Source: Euperipatoides rowelli
Lineage: Eukaryota; Onychophora; Udeonychophora; Euonychophora; Peripatopsidae
NCBI GenBank assembly: GCA_003024985.2
Contig: PXIH01S0048288.1
DNA: 11,597 nucleotides
Strand: one strand, 5' to 3'
Each line of letters begins with the position of its first letter. The stretch's first letter is position 1. Both the position numbers and the translations under genes were made by a program. Positions 1-8,782 of the stretch are shown piece by piece. The notes below the pieces were generated by a model. It did no database searches. It was not told the DNA's origin and worked only from the letters and a program-made list of their open reading frames with translations.

Positions 1-107
1 AATAATTAAAATCATTGCATCTATTGTCTTAATATTTTTTAAAACTTATTATGAATACACTATATATAAACTAATTTAGTTTGATTTACAAGCTGTGTAT
101 TAATTAA

Positions 108-357
<250 letters not shown>

Positions 358-859
358 AGGCTGGTTCACAGTGATAAGTTTACGTGAAAGTTACGGGAAA
401 GTTGAGCACGTACACAATTTTTTGTTCACAGCCTTAAGTTTTCCCTACGGCTTTATTTAAACATCTTGCCACTGATGCGTTTTTTGAACAAGCAATACCA
501 CTTAAATCGTAATTTTTAATTATACATTGAATTTGGGTCTTTTCAACCTCAGCTGTTCTAATCACATCAATGTTTCTTGCAAAGAGAGGTGAATTTGTTT
601 TAATTTAGAAATACCAGTAGTCAAAATTATTTTTTAAGTGCACGAAGCAAATCAAAATCTGAAGTTCCCATGGAGCAAACCTGATTGCTGCAATTGCAAT
701 ATGATTGGTTGGTTGGCTGATTTGAAAGTCACAGTTATGGAAAATAGGATTTTTCCTATTCTTATTCTAAGTTTAAAGATAGGTTTGCTGTGATTGGTCA
801 AATCCAAGAGTCATCACTTGATGTCAACTTTGCTGTAACTTATCGCTGTGAACCAGCCT
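358..859. mobile_element. PIF/Harbinger-like MITE, left arm
   Basis: The 502-bp element starts AGGCTGGTTCACAGTGATAAG and ends in its inverse; the 23-bp terminal inverted repeats differ at one base (T or C at position 15). It is flanked by TAA at 355-357 and TAA at 860-862, a 3-bp target duplication typical of PIF/Harbinger transposons. There is no transposase reading frame inside, so it is a non-autonomous element. A further partial copy of the terminus, GTTCACAG followed by C and TTAAGTT, lies at about 424-441, and GAAAGTT repeats occur beside the left terminus. The family call rests on TIR and TSD only. It lies in the presumed COPS9 intron, 163 bases after the exon. Confidence 0.8.
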
Positions 860-1034
860 TAATTCTCATTCTATAAAAATTGTTTTGTTGAATTTACTCT
901 CTTACCAGGGAATAAAGTCCAAGGAAGTTTTAATTCTCTGTGATAAGTCTAATTCCTGTATTCAAAATTCCAATGTTGAGTAGCCTACTGGTAGCCTACT
1001 ATTAAAAAAAACATCTGAGGCGAAAGCTTGGTTA
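860..1034. other. AT-rich spacer with short repeat TAGCCTACT
   Basis: The stretch between the MITE and the Ty3/gypsy remnant holds the 9-mer TAGCCTACT twice, at 981-989 and 992-1000. Related words (GTAGGCTACA near 3108, TGTAGCCTAT near 3192) occur further along. Nothing coding is seen. It may contain the last decayed part of the retrotransposon. The mirror is 10564-10738. Confidence 0.5.
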
Positions 1035-3119
1035 TTATCGACAATTTGTTAATGGTTTGATATACCCTATTACATTCTTGTTCACCTTTGCGATAAATAA
1101 TTTTTTTACAAGACAAAATCTTTGGAAAACCAGCAGGGAATTCATAATGTACTGATACTCTAATTTAAAGTCTTGCATTAATCGCAAATATGTTGTCATT
1201 GTATGAGTGAAAGAAAAAAATTGTGTTTCATTCTTGTTATAAATTTGATTGTTCTCTGATGCATATATCACAATATGATTATTATGGAGAGCAAATATGT
1301 GCTCACCATTTGAAGAAGATTAAAAAAAAATTTCAATTTTGTTCACCTGAAAAACAGTTGAAGCGGCTTGAGTAATCATTGATTTACCCGTAATATAATT
1401 TATTATATTTTTCATATCACTCCTTGCATGTAAAAGTATTTAAAATAAAAAAATTAGTCTCAACTTATGTATGAGAAATTATTGCACCAAATCCTGTTGG
1501 TGAGGCATCAGATGCTAAGGAAATTGGCAGTTTTGGGTCCCAGTATACTAATACTCGGGGTGAGACAATTGCTTTAATTTTTTTAAAGGCTGTATCAGTT
1601 GCAGCATTTCATTCCCATTTGACACTTTTTTGTAAAAGTTTATTTAATGGAGCCAAGATTGTAGCCAAATTTGATAAGAACTTTCTGTAATAATTAATTA
1701 GACCTAGGAAAGATCTCAGCTGTGCGACATCTTTTGAAATAGGTGCCTCCATTATGCCTGACACCTTTGTTACAGTAGTATGTAGGCCAGTAGCATCGAT
1801 AGTATGGCCCAGAAATTCAACACTTGGCTTTAAGAATTCACACTTAGTTTTATTAGAGTTATGCCAGCTTCCATTAATCTAGCTAGCACTTTGTCAAGGA
1901 TTTTCTAATGTTCTGTAATGAATTTTCCTGTAATTAGAATATCATCCAAATAGCAGACAACCCCTTCCATTCCTGTCAATACTTGATCCATCACTCTGAA
2001 AAATGGCGGGTGCTGGTGAGATTTCGAAAGGCATCCTTGTCACTTTGAATAGCTTTTTATTGGTATTTATTGTCAATAGCCATTGTAAAAACTCATCCAT
2101 GCCAAGCTGTTGATATGCTTGTGTCATATCTAGTTTGCTAAAAATTGCCCCACCATTAATCATAGTAAATAGATCTTCGATTCTTGGTAGTGGATAAGAG
2201 TCAGTAATTAAGGCTGGATTTAATCCGACTTTATAATCGCCACACAGACAAATGGAATTGTCCTTTTTTAAAATTGGGACTATAGGTGCGGCCCATTGTG
2301 AATGTTGAATTGGTGCTAAATTCTCTGATCTTGAAGTTTGTTCAGTTCTAGTTTGATTGTGGGGTTAAAGCGAATGGTATAGGTCTATATTTAAAAAAAT
2401 TAGGAGTTGCATCCTTTTGAAGAGTTAACTGAGCTTCAAAGTTTTTTTAATTCCCTAATACTGGTGAAAAACGTTTTGCATATTTAAATAAGATCACCTC
2501 AATTTGTGTAGAACTATTAGCTCTCACTGGTAAAATTGATTTATGTACCTTAACATTCAGAATTTCAAATTTAGAAATCCACAATCTACCCAGTAATGGT
2601 GTTTTGAGATCCTCTACTATATAAATCTCTAAAGAATTGATGCTTTTATTGTTTAATTGTGCTGAGACTAAGATTTTACCTAATGGTTTAATTTGTTCTT
2701 TTATTGTGTTAAGTATTATGTTTGTAAGTAATAATTTGCATTCTGGCAGCTTTTTTAAATATAACTTTTCAGAGAGCAACGTTACCCCAGCGCCAGTATC
2801 AACCCCAAAAGTAATATTGTTTATTTACCATTACTTCAATCATGATTGGCTTATCAGTATGTGACGTTTTGTTAAAATTGATGTCAGCTCGATGAAAGTC
2901 CTATTGAATGACATCATCTTCATTGATGTCACTTTTACCATATTGTTTGCGTCCGCCATTTTGTATAACTGCATGGCTTATCCCAATATGTTTTTTAAAG
3001 TTCGATGTTGGACATGAATAGCAAACTTTTGCTAAATGGCCAACCTTTTTTCACAAATTGCAAACAAAGTCTTTAAATCGGCATAGCAATTCCTCCTGTG
3101 AACTACCGTAGGCTACACA
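1035..3119 (-). mobile_element. Decayed Ty3/gypsy retrotransposon (left arm copy)
   Basis: This is the mirror of 8479-10563 on the minus strand with the same breaks. Read from high to low coordinates: zinc knuckles 3119-3021 (TGA at 3053-3051), protease 2815-2447 with DTGA at 2800-2789 and PLLGR at 2599-2585, RT 2446-1465 with motif A Asp at 2130-2128 and YLDD at 1952-1941, and RNase H 1533-1035 with its first Asp at 1509-1507. All frameshifts and stops are shared with the right copy, so the element was already dead before the arms formed. Confidence 0.9.
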
Positions 3120-3877
3120 TAAATCAGATTTAAATAGCTAATTAATCTATAGTTTATACCAGTTTTAAAACATAGGAATTTGTGGAATATACTGTAGCCT
3201 ATATTGTTAATATTTCAATCTGCTAGTGTGGCATTTGGTACTATAATTCCAGCAACTGAAGACAATTACATTTTAGATCTCATCAGTTGGTTATACAATA
3301 AAACGAGAGATCTTAGTGAAAACATGTCTGTGGTTATTCTCCTTAAAAAAAAACTCAAGGTTTTGTTGCCACTCTTAACTATATTAGATGTACGGTACTG
3401 TATTGTTCTGAAGGAAGTTAAATTTGGAATTATAAAGAATTCCAAGATCTCTAAAAGATTGAACTCTGCAAATAAGGTATTTAAACAGTACAGAAGTACG
3501 GATATATTTTCTAGAAAAGGAAATTGATTTACACTTACTCAGGTTTAATTTAAACCCAGAGACATTACACATTTAAATAGACATTTGAAGGTTAACACAA
3601 TCTTGGGATGTGTTTATTTTTTTTTTAATATTTTCAAATCTTCAGCAAACATGAGATACTAGAAATTATTAAGGATAGATGGTAACCTATTAATAATAAT
3701 AAAAAAGCGAATAACAATGGTTCCAAGATAGAGCCTTGTATTACTCAGATAATCTTATGTTTTGTACAAGATGACCTGGACTTTTTTATTTTCAAAATAG
3801 CTAGACAAATTTTTTAGTGCCAAATGAACACTAAATTTTGGCCCAAGCAAAAAGTTGTTAGACCCTCTTGGAATGAA
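3116..3877 (-). pseudogene. LINE reverse-transcriptase fragment (left arm copy)
   Basis: This is the mirror of 7721-8482 on the minus strand, with Q-G-S-I-L at 3738-3724 and the altered catalytic F-A-E-D at 3649-3638. The plus-strand open frame at 3204-3527 is an antisense shadow. Its 5' side points towards the plus-strand LINE 3' end at 4085-4352. Confidence 0.85.
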
Positions 3878-4084
3878 CACCATAATTAATTTTTTAATCA
3901 TTTCTTGTTAAGTTACTGTACGAGAAAAATGTTTATCGAGGCCAAAAGTTTACAAGACCCTTACCAAAAATTATAAAACGTGCATGTTGAACACTGCTCA
4001 AGAATAAAAAATGGCATGTTGATGGCTTCAGGAATGATCAATCTGCTAAAGTATTGACATGTTGCAGTTCTCTTTATTTATTTC
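3878..4084. other. Unassigned stretch between the two LINE pieces
   Basis: No reading frame or clear repeat is seen. It may be decayed upstream RT or ORF2 sequence joining the inverted and direct LINE pieces. The mirror is 7514-7720. Confidence 0.4.
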
Positions 4085-4352
4085 TACGATAAAGAAATTC
4101 TTTATAGGAGAAAGTATCTTATGATGAGAACAATAATAATATCTTTACTATAGTAAAGAATTATGGAGATAAAGGTAACCAATATAAAATCTCTGTAAAA
4201 AATAGGCAATCTAAGAGATTTAATAGGACTATTAAAGTAAGAACTGTTGGCATCTGGAATGCCCTGACAGATGAGTTTTTAAGAGGATCTCTGATTTTAA
4301 AAGAAGGGTCGAAAACTATATTTTCAAAAATTGCAAGCCACCAATGTTATAA
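4085..4352 (+). pseudogene. LINE ORF2 C-terminal end (left arm)
   Basis: From about 4108 one frame reads V-S-Y-D-E-N-N-N-N-I-F-T-I-V-K and, after Q-Y-K-I-S-V-K-N-R-Q, reaches V-R-T-V-G-I-W-N-A-L (IWNAL at 4252-4266). This is the conserved I-W-N-x-L-P block near the C-terminus of many jockey/CR1-like ORF2 proteins. A frameshift between 4267 and 4293 leads to D-F-K-R-R-V-E-N-Y-I-F, with the stop TAA at 4350-4352, probably the genuine end of the protein. The region includes a perfect 18-bp palindrome, TCTTTACTATAGTAAAGA, at 4142-4159. It is on the opposite strand to the RT fragment at 3116-3877. Confidence 0.75.
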
Positions 4353-4495
4353 TTGTTTTCGGGGCATATTGTATTTTATTTCATGGTGTGAATTGTTTTT
4401 TGTTTTTTTTTTGCACAGGTTTATTTATTTTGTATATTATAATGATTCTCTTTAATTTATAATATTTTATTGATAGTAATATTTTATTATGTTAT
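4353..4495 (+). other. Probable LINE 3' UTR (left arm)
   Basis: The stretch after the ORF2 stop is T- and A-rich, with a run of 10 T at 4403-4412 and TTATTTATTT, and no clear poly-A tail. It is assigned by position only. The end near 4495 is where the hairpin block begins. The mirror is 7103-7245. Confidence 0.45.
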
Positions 4496-4510
4496 CCTCT
4501 GTTTACATTT

Positions 4511-4598
4511 ATTCGCACATTCCATTAGTTTCCATCCGTGTCGTGTTTACTTAATTAGTAAATGCGTCACGGATGTTCTAATTCTGGAATGTGCGAAT
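4511..4598. repeat. 88-bp imperfect hairpin with TEAD-like words (left arm)
   Basis: ATTCGCACATTCCA at 4511-4524 is the exact inverse of 4585-4598, CATCCGTG at 4533-4540 the exact inverse of 4568-4575, and TTTACT at 4546-4551 the inverse of 4557-4562. This gives 28 paired bases with small asymmetric bulges. The outer arms contain CATTCC, the known TEAD core, in both orientations; binding is not shown. The mirror is 7000-7087. Confidence 0.85.
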
Positions 4599-4617
4599 GA
4601 ATGCTAATTTACTAATT

Positions 4618-4656
4618 ATGCAAATTAGCATAATTAGCTAATGTAAAAGTATAAAA
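4618..4656 (+). promoter_or_regulatory. Octamer plus TATA box, candidate promoter (left arm)
   Basis: ATGCAAAT at 4618-4625 matches the POU octamer, and TATAAAA follows at 4650-4656, 24 bases later. A start site would be expected near 4680, just before the stem-loop at 4691. AATAAA occurs at 4861-4866. In DNA this AT-rich such words arise by chance, so the call rests on their order and spacing. The mirror set is 6942-6980 on the minus strand. Confidence 0.35.
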
Positions 4657-4690
4657 TACTTCTTTTGTTTTACCGTATTGTCTTTACTTT

Positions 4691-4732
4691 GCAGAGTGCC
4701 AGCCACCACCTTTAGGTGACTGACAGCTCTGC
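4691..4732 (+). ncRNA. Compact 42-nt stem-loop, unknown role (left arm)
   Basis: GCAGAG (4691-4696) pairs with CTCTGC (4727-4732), CAG (4700-4702) with CTG (4720-4722), and CACC (4707-4710) with GGTG (4715-4718), closed by the loop TTTA. That makes 13 pairs with internal loops. It is much more GC-rich than its surroundings and lies directly downstream of the TATA box. I recognise no RNA family: hammerhead core motifs and the histone stem-loop are absent. The mirror is 6866-6907. Confidence 0.4.
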
Positions 4733-4893
4733 AACGTTCGTCCATTCCATATGGAATTATGTATGTTTTTGTTGCCGTTATTATTTTTAGTATGCTTGCT
4801 AGACAATTAGCTAGCCAGTAATACTTACTGTTCAGAAGATAGTCGATTTATTTACACATTAATAAACAGAGAATATCATATTTACAGTAACCA

Positions 4894-5349
4894 GTTTCCG
4901 TTTGCCATTCATTCAATTATCATAGTATTAGCAGAGATAGCAGTTCCGAAGCAAACTACCACAGTTTGTCCTGAGTCCAGATTTTATCAGCTCCATTTAG
5001 TCTTCTCCTCTCCTTTATAACAATAATAGCCAGCAGCAGTTTTATCACCAAAACACCTTCCAATTTTCTTTGTAATGGATTTGGCCGGAATTAAATAGCC
5101 AAATTCATTACAATATATATATATACAGTATGCTAATCCTTTTTCTCTGTACCTGTAATTGACTGACCTAGAAGTTTAGAACTATTATTTATTAACTTAC
5201 AAGAAATGCTTTATATTTTTCAAATTAACCTATATACAGTATGCCATAACTTTTTTTTTTTTTCAAAGTCATGATTTTTACAACAAATGTTTTATACATA
5301 TATAAACATTTTAATTTTTTTCAAATACCATAAGTATCTTTTTTTGTTT
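4894..5349. other. AT-rich DNA with an (AT)n run, little recognisable
   Basis: It contains (AT)n at about 5113-5123, TATACAGTAT at 5122-5131 and 5233-5242, and a 13-T run at 5251-5263. On the minus strand near 4970-5080 a short frame gives A-I-I-V-I-K-E-R-R-R followed by K-I-W-T-Q-D-K, faintly like the N-terminal region of some Harbinger proteins; I do not regard this as established. The mirror is 6249-6704. Confidence 0.4.
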
Positions 5350-5365
5350 GGGTCATTAATGACCC
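5350..5365. repeat. 16-bp perfect palindrome
   Basis: GGGTCATTAATGACCC is a perfect palindrome just before the GC-rich block at 5366-5430. The TGACC half-sites recall nuclear-receptor inverted repeats, but the spacing differs from the standard elements and no function is claimed. The mirror is 6233-6248. Confidence 0.7.
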
Positions 5366-5372
5366 ACTGGGC

Positions 5373-5385
5373 CAGGGGCGGATTA
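5373..5385. mobile_element. Possible hAT-type terminus (left arm)
   Basis: CAGGGGCGGATTA resembles the CAGGGGCGGAT starts of many hAT transposons. It opens a short GC-rich block (to about 5430, ending CCCTGCCCC) in AT-rich DNA. No second terminus is found within the arm; the only inverse copy is the mirror at 6213-6225. It may be a truncated end. Confidence 0.3.
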
Positions 5386-5430
5386 CTTAGGGTGGCTATG
5401 TGGCGATCACCATCCATGCCCTGCCCCTAT

Positions 5431-5788
5431 TCAAGTTTTTTTTTATGGGGTAAGGGTTTTCTAACTTCTAGACATCTTATTTCTAGATTGCCATATTAGT
5501 GGTTGAGCAGTTTGTACAGTAAGCTTATATTAAAGATGGAAATAAAGCACAGTCTTAATAACCTATTTAAAATTTCCTTAGTTGGATAATAGGACTACCT
5601 TATCCCCACCTACTATGATTCTATGGTAGAAAACTTTGGGCTAAAGCCGCTACAGTATTTTTATGCGCCAATGCGAGTGTCTTTTCATGACTGAAAATAA
5701 AGTATTATTTTACTTTTCAATTTTTTTTCCAATCATTAAACTAATATCAAATTAATATTATTTAAAAAAGAAGAAAATCTTATTGGTA
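5431..5788. other. AT-rich inner flank of the axis
   Basis: I see no gene, repeat family or structured element other than the arm symmetry. It includes A5760, the single base found to differ between arms (C at 5838). The mirror is 5810-6167. Confidence 0.5.
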
Positions 5789-5791
5789 TAT

Positions 5792-5809
5792 TATACAGTA
5801 TACTGTATA
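5792..5809. repeat. Palindrome axis with an 18-bp perfect palindrome
   Basis: Positions 5792-5809 read TATACAGTATACTGTATA, a perfect spacer-free palindrome centred between 5800 and 5801. The long arms are centred on base 5799, so the core is offset and the left side has three extra bases. These fall in a TAT-TAT tandem at 5789-5794, as expected if a fold-back primer annealed at the core and slipped one TAT unit before extension. The word TATACAGTAT also occurs at 5122-5131 and 5233-5242 in the same arm. Confidence 0.85.
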
Positions 5810-7245
5810 TACCAATAAGATTTTCTTCTTTTTTAAACAATATTAATTTGATATTAGTTTAATGATTGGAAAAAAAATTGAAAAGTAAAATAATACTTTA
5901 TTTTCAGTCATGAAAAGACACTCGCATTGGCGCATAAAAATACTGTAGCGGCTTTAGCCCAAAGTTTTCTACCATAGAATCATAGTAGGTGGGGATAAGG
6001 TAGTCCTATTATCCAACTAAGGAAATTTTAAATAGGTTATTAAGACTGTGCTTTATTTCCATCTTTAATATAAGCTTACTGTACAAACTGCTCAACCACT
6101 AATATGGCAATCTAGAAATAAGATGTCTAGAAGTTAGAAAACCCTTACCCCATAAAAAAAAACTTGAATAGGGGCAGGGCATGGATGGTGATCGCCACAT
6201 AGCCACCCTAAGTAATCCGCCCCTGGCCCAGTGGGTCATTAATGACCCAAACAAAAAAAGATACTTATGGTATTTGAAAAAAATTAAAATGTTTATATAT
6301 GTATAAAACATTTGTTGTAAAAATCATGACTTTGAAAAAAAAAAAAAGTTATGGCATACTGTATATAGGTTAATTTGAAAAATATAAAGCATTTCTTGTA
6401 AGTTAATAAATAATAGTTCTAAACTTCTAGGTCAGTCAATTACAGGTACAGAGAAAAAGGATTAGCATACTGTATATATATATATTGTAATGAATTTGGC
6501 TATTTAATTCCGGCCAAATCCATTACAAAGAAAATTGGAAGGTGTTTTGGTGATAAAACTGCTGCTGGCTATTATTGTTATAAAGGAGAGGAGAAGACTA
6601 AATGGAGCTGATAAAATCTGGACTCAGGACAAACTGTGGTAGTTTGCTTCGGAACTGCTATCTCTGCTAATACTATGATAATTGAATGAATGGCAAACGG
6701 AAACTGGTTACTGTAAATATGATATTCTCTGTTTATTAATGTGTAAATAAATCGACTATCTTCTGAACAGTAAGTATTACTGGCTAGCTAATTGTCTAGC
6801 AAGCATACTAAAAATAATAACGGCAACAAAAACATACATAATTCCATATGGAATGGACGAACGTTGCAGAGCTGTCAGTCACCTAAAGGTGGTGGCTGGC
6901 ACTCTGCAAAGTAAAGACAATACGGTAAAACAAAAGAAGTATTTTATACTTTTACATTAGCTAATTATGCTAATTTGCATAATTAGTAAATTAGCATTCA
7001 TTCGCACATTCCAGAATTAGAACATCCGTGACGCATTTACTAATTAAGTAAACACGACACGGATGGAAACTAATGGAATGTGCGAATAAATGTAAACAGA
7101 GGATAACATAATAAAATATTACTATCAATAAAATATTATAAATTAAAGAGAATCATTATAATATACAAAATAAATAAACCTGTGCAAAAAAAAAACAAAA
7201 AACAATTCACACCATGAAATAAAATACAATATGCCCCGAAAACAA

Positions 7246-7513
7246 TTATAACATTGGTGGCTTGCAATTTTTGAAAATATAGTTTTCGACCCTTCTTTTA
7301 AAATCAGAGATCCTCTTAAAAACTCATCTGTCAGGGCATTCCAGATGCCAACAGTTCTTACTTTAATAGTCCTATTAAATCTCTTAGATTGCCTATTTTT
7401 TACAGAGATTTTATATTGGTTACCTTTATCTCCATAATTCTTTACTATAGTAAAGATATTATTATTGTTCTCATCATAAGATACTTTCTCCTATAAAGAA
7501 TTTCTTTATCGTA
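7246..7513 (-). pseudogene. LINE ORF2 C-terminal end (right arm copy)
   Basis: This is the mirror of 4085-4352 on the minus strand; IWNAL is at 7346-7332 and the stop at 7248-7246. The same frameshift is present. Confidence 0.75.
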
Positions 7514-7720
7514 GAAATAAATAAAGAGAACTGCAACATGTCAATACTTTAGCAGATTGATCATTCCTGAAGCCATCAACATGCCATTTTTTATTCTTGA
7601 GCAGTGTTCAACATGCACGTTTTATAATTTTTGGTAAGGGTCTTGTAAACTTTTGGCCTCGATAAACATTTTTCTCGTACAGTAACTTAACAAGAAATGA
7701 TTAAAAAATTAATTATGGTG

Positions 7721-8482
7721 TTCATTCCAAGAGGGTCTAACAACTTTTTGCTTGGGCCAAAATTTAGTGTTCATTTGGCACTAAAAAATTTGTCTAGCTA
7801 TTTTGAAAATAAAAAAGTCCAGGTCATCTTGTACAAAACATAAGATTATCTGAGTAATACAAGGCTCTATCTTGGAACCATTGTTATTCGCTTTTTTATT
7901 ATTATTAATAGGTTACCATCTATCCTTAATAATTTCTAGTATCTCATGTTTGCTGAAGATTTGAAAATATTAAAAAAAAAATAAACACATCCCAAGATTG
8001 TGTTAACCTTCAAATGTCTATTTAAATGTGTAATGTCTCTGGGTTTAAATTAAACCTGAGTAAGTGTAAATCAATTTCCTTTTCTAGAAAATATATCCGT
8101 ACTTCTGTACTGTTTAAATACCTTATTTGCAGAGTTCAATCTTTTAGAGATCTTGGAATTCTTTATAATTCCAAATTTAACTTCCTTCAGAACAATACAG
8201 TACCGTACATCTAATATAGTTAAGAGTGGCAACAAAACCTTGAGTTTTTTTTTAAGGAGAATAACCACAGACATGTTTTCACTAAGATCTCTCGTTTTAT
8301 TGTATAACCAACTGATGAGATCTAAAATGTAATTGTCTTCAGTTGCTGGAATTATAGTACCAAATGCCACACTAGCAGATTGAAATATTAACAATATAGG
8401 CTACAGTATATTCCACAAATTCCTATGTTTTAAAACTGGTATAAACTATAGATTAATTAGCTATTTAAATCTGATTTATGTG
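7721..8482 (+). pseudogene. LINE (non-LTR) reverse-transcriptase fragment (right arm)
   Basis: Several frames together give a non-LTR RT. At 7739-7825 there is L-A-L-K-N-L-S-S-Y-F-E-N-K-K, the helix before motif B. Q-G-S-I-L-E-P-L-L-F begins at 7860 (motif B), preceded by a TGA where Gly is usual. F-A-E-D (7949-7960) is the catalytic motif with the first Asp changed to Glu. Then come N-L-S-K-C-K (8056 on) and R-D-L-G-I-L, typical of jockey/CR1-like thumbs. From 8225 a third frame gives L-R-S-L-V-L-L-Y-N-Q-L-M-R-S-K and A-T-L-A-D, then C-F-K-T-G-I (8426-8443). Stops lie at about 8321 and 8381. It ends where the Ty3/gypsy remnant begins. The exact clade is not determinable by eye. Confidence 0.85.
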
Positions 8483-8577
8483 TAGCCTACGGTAGTTCAC
8501 AGGAGGAATTGCTATGCCGATTTAAAGACTTTGTTTGCAATTTGTGAAAAAAGGTTGGCCATTTAGCAAAAGTTTGC
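8479..8577 (+). pseudogene. Gag zinc-knuckle pair, broken (right arm)
   Basis: In frame from 8479 the codons give a first knuckle starting C-V-A-Y-G-S-S, where Tyr (8488-8490) stands at the position of the second Cys and Glu at the position of the expected His. A second CCHC knuckle follows: Cys at 8536, a TGA stop at 8545-8547 in place of the second Cys, K-K-V-G, His at 8560, L-A-K-V and Cys at 8575. Zinc knuckles at the end of Gag bind the element RNA during packaging. The spacing identifies the motif despite the lost ligands. The frame then continues, with a TAG near 8695, towards the protease. Confidence 0.8.
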
Positions 8578-8782
8578 TATTCATGTCCAACATCGAACTT
8601 TAAAAAACATATTGGGATAAGCCATGCAGTTATACAAAATGGCGGACGCAAACAATATGGTAAAAGTGACATCAATGAAGATGATGTCATTCAATAGGAC
8701 TTTCATCGAGCTGACATCAATTTTAACAAAACGTCACATACTGATAAGCCAATCATGATTGAAGTAATGGTAAATAAACAAT

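Larger units (their letters stand above)
4500..4893 (+). mobile_element. Possible solo LTR or short transcription unit (left arm)
   Basis: The block starts TGTTTAC (4500) and could end TAACCA (4893). Inside, in order, are a hairpin, octamer, TATA box, stem-loop and AATAAA, the order expected of U3-R-U5. However, the flanking bases (TCCTC before, GTTTC after) are not a target duplication, and no matching second LTR is seen. It is not linked by sequence to the Ty3/gypsy remnant. The mirror is 6705-7098 on the minus strand. Confidence 0.25.

Noticed and set aside
2637-2864. 75-codon plus-strand open frame, mirrored at 8734-8961
   Set aside because: It is antisense to the Ty3/gypsy protease, whose sense frame carries clear retropepsin motifs.
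3204-3527. 107-codon plus-strand open frame, mirrored at 8071-8394
   Set aside because: It is antisense to the LINE RT fragment, where the sense strand shows S-K-C-K, R-D-L-G and later motifs.
4691-4732. Hammerhead ribozyme or histone 3' stem-loop
   Set aside because: No CUGAUGA and GAAA core is present, and the stem and loop do not match the histone element.
4970-5080. Harbinger-like protein N-terminus on the minus strand
   Set aside because: Only a dozen or so weakly similar basic residues with no following nuclease motifs; too little to call.
5287-5499. 70-codon open frame, mirrored at 6099-6311
   Set aside because: It crosses the T-rich tracts, the 16-bp palindrome and the GC-rich block, shows no recognisable domain, and has low-complexity F/Y/I-rich composition at its start. 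It is most likely a chance frame.
8679-8697. N-E-D-D-V-I-Q-stop, resembling the acidic end of COPS9
   Set aside because: It lies in the gypsy knuckle-to-protease linker, on the strand opposite to the COPS9 exon of that arm, and lacks the D-F-E-D-L-F part. The likeness is chance.
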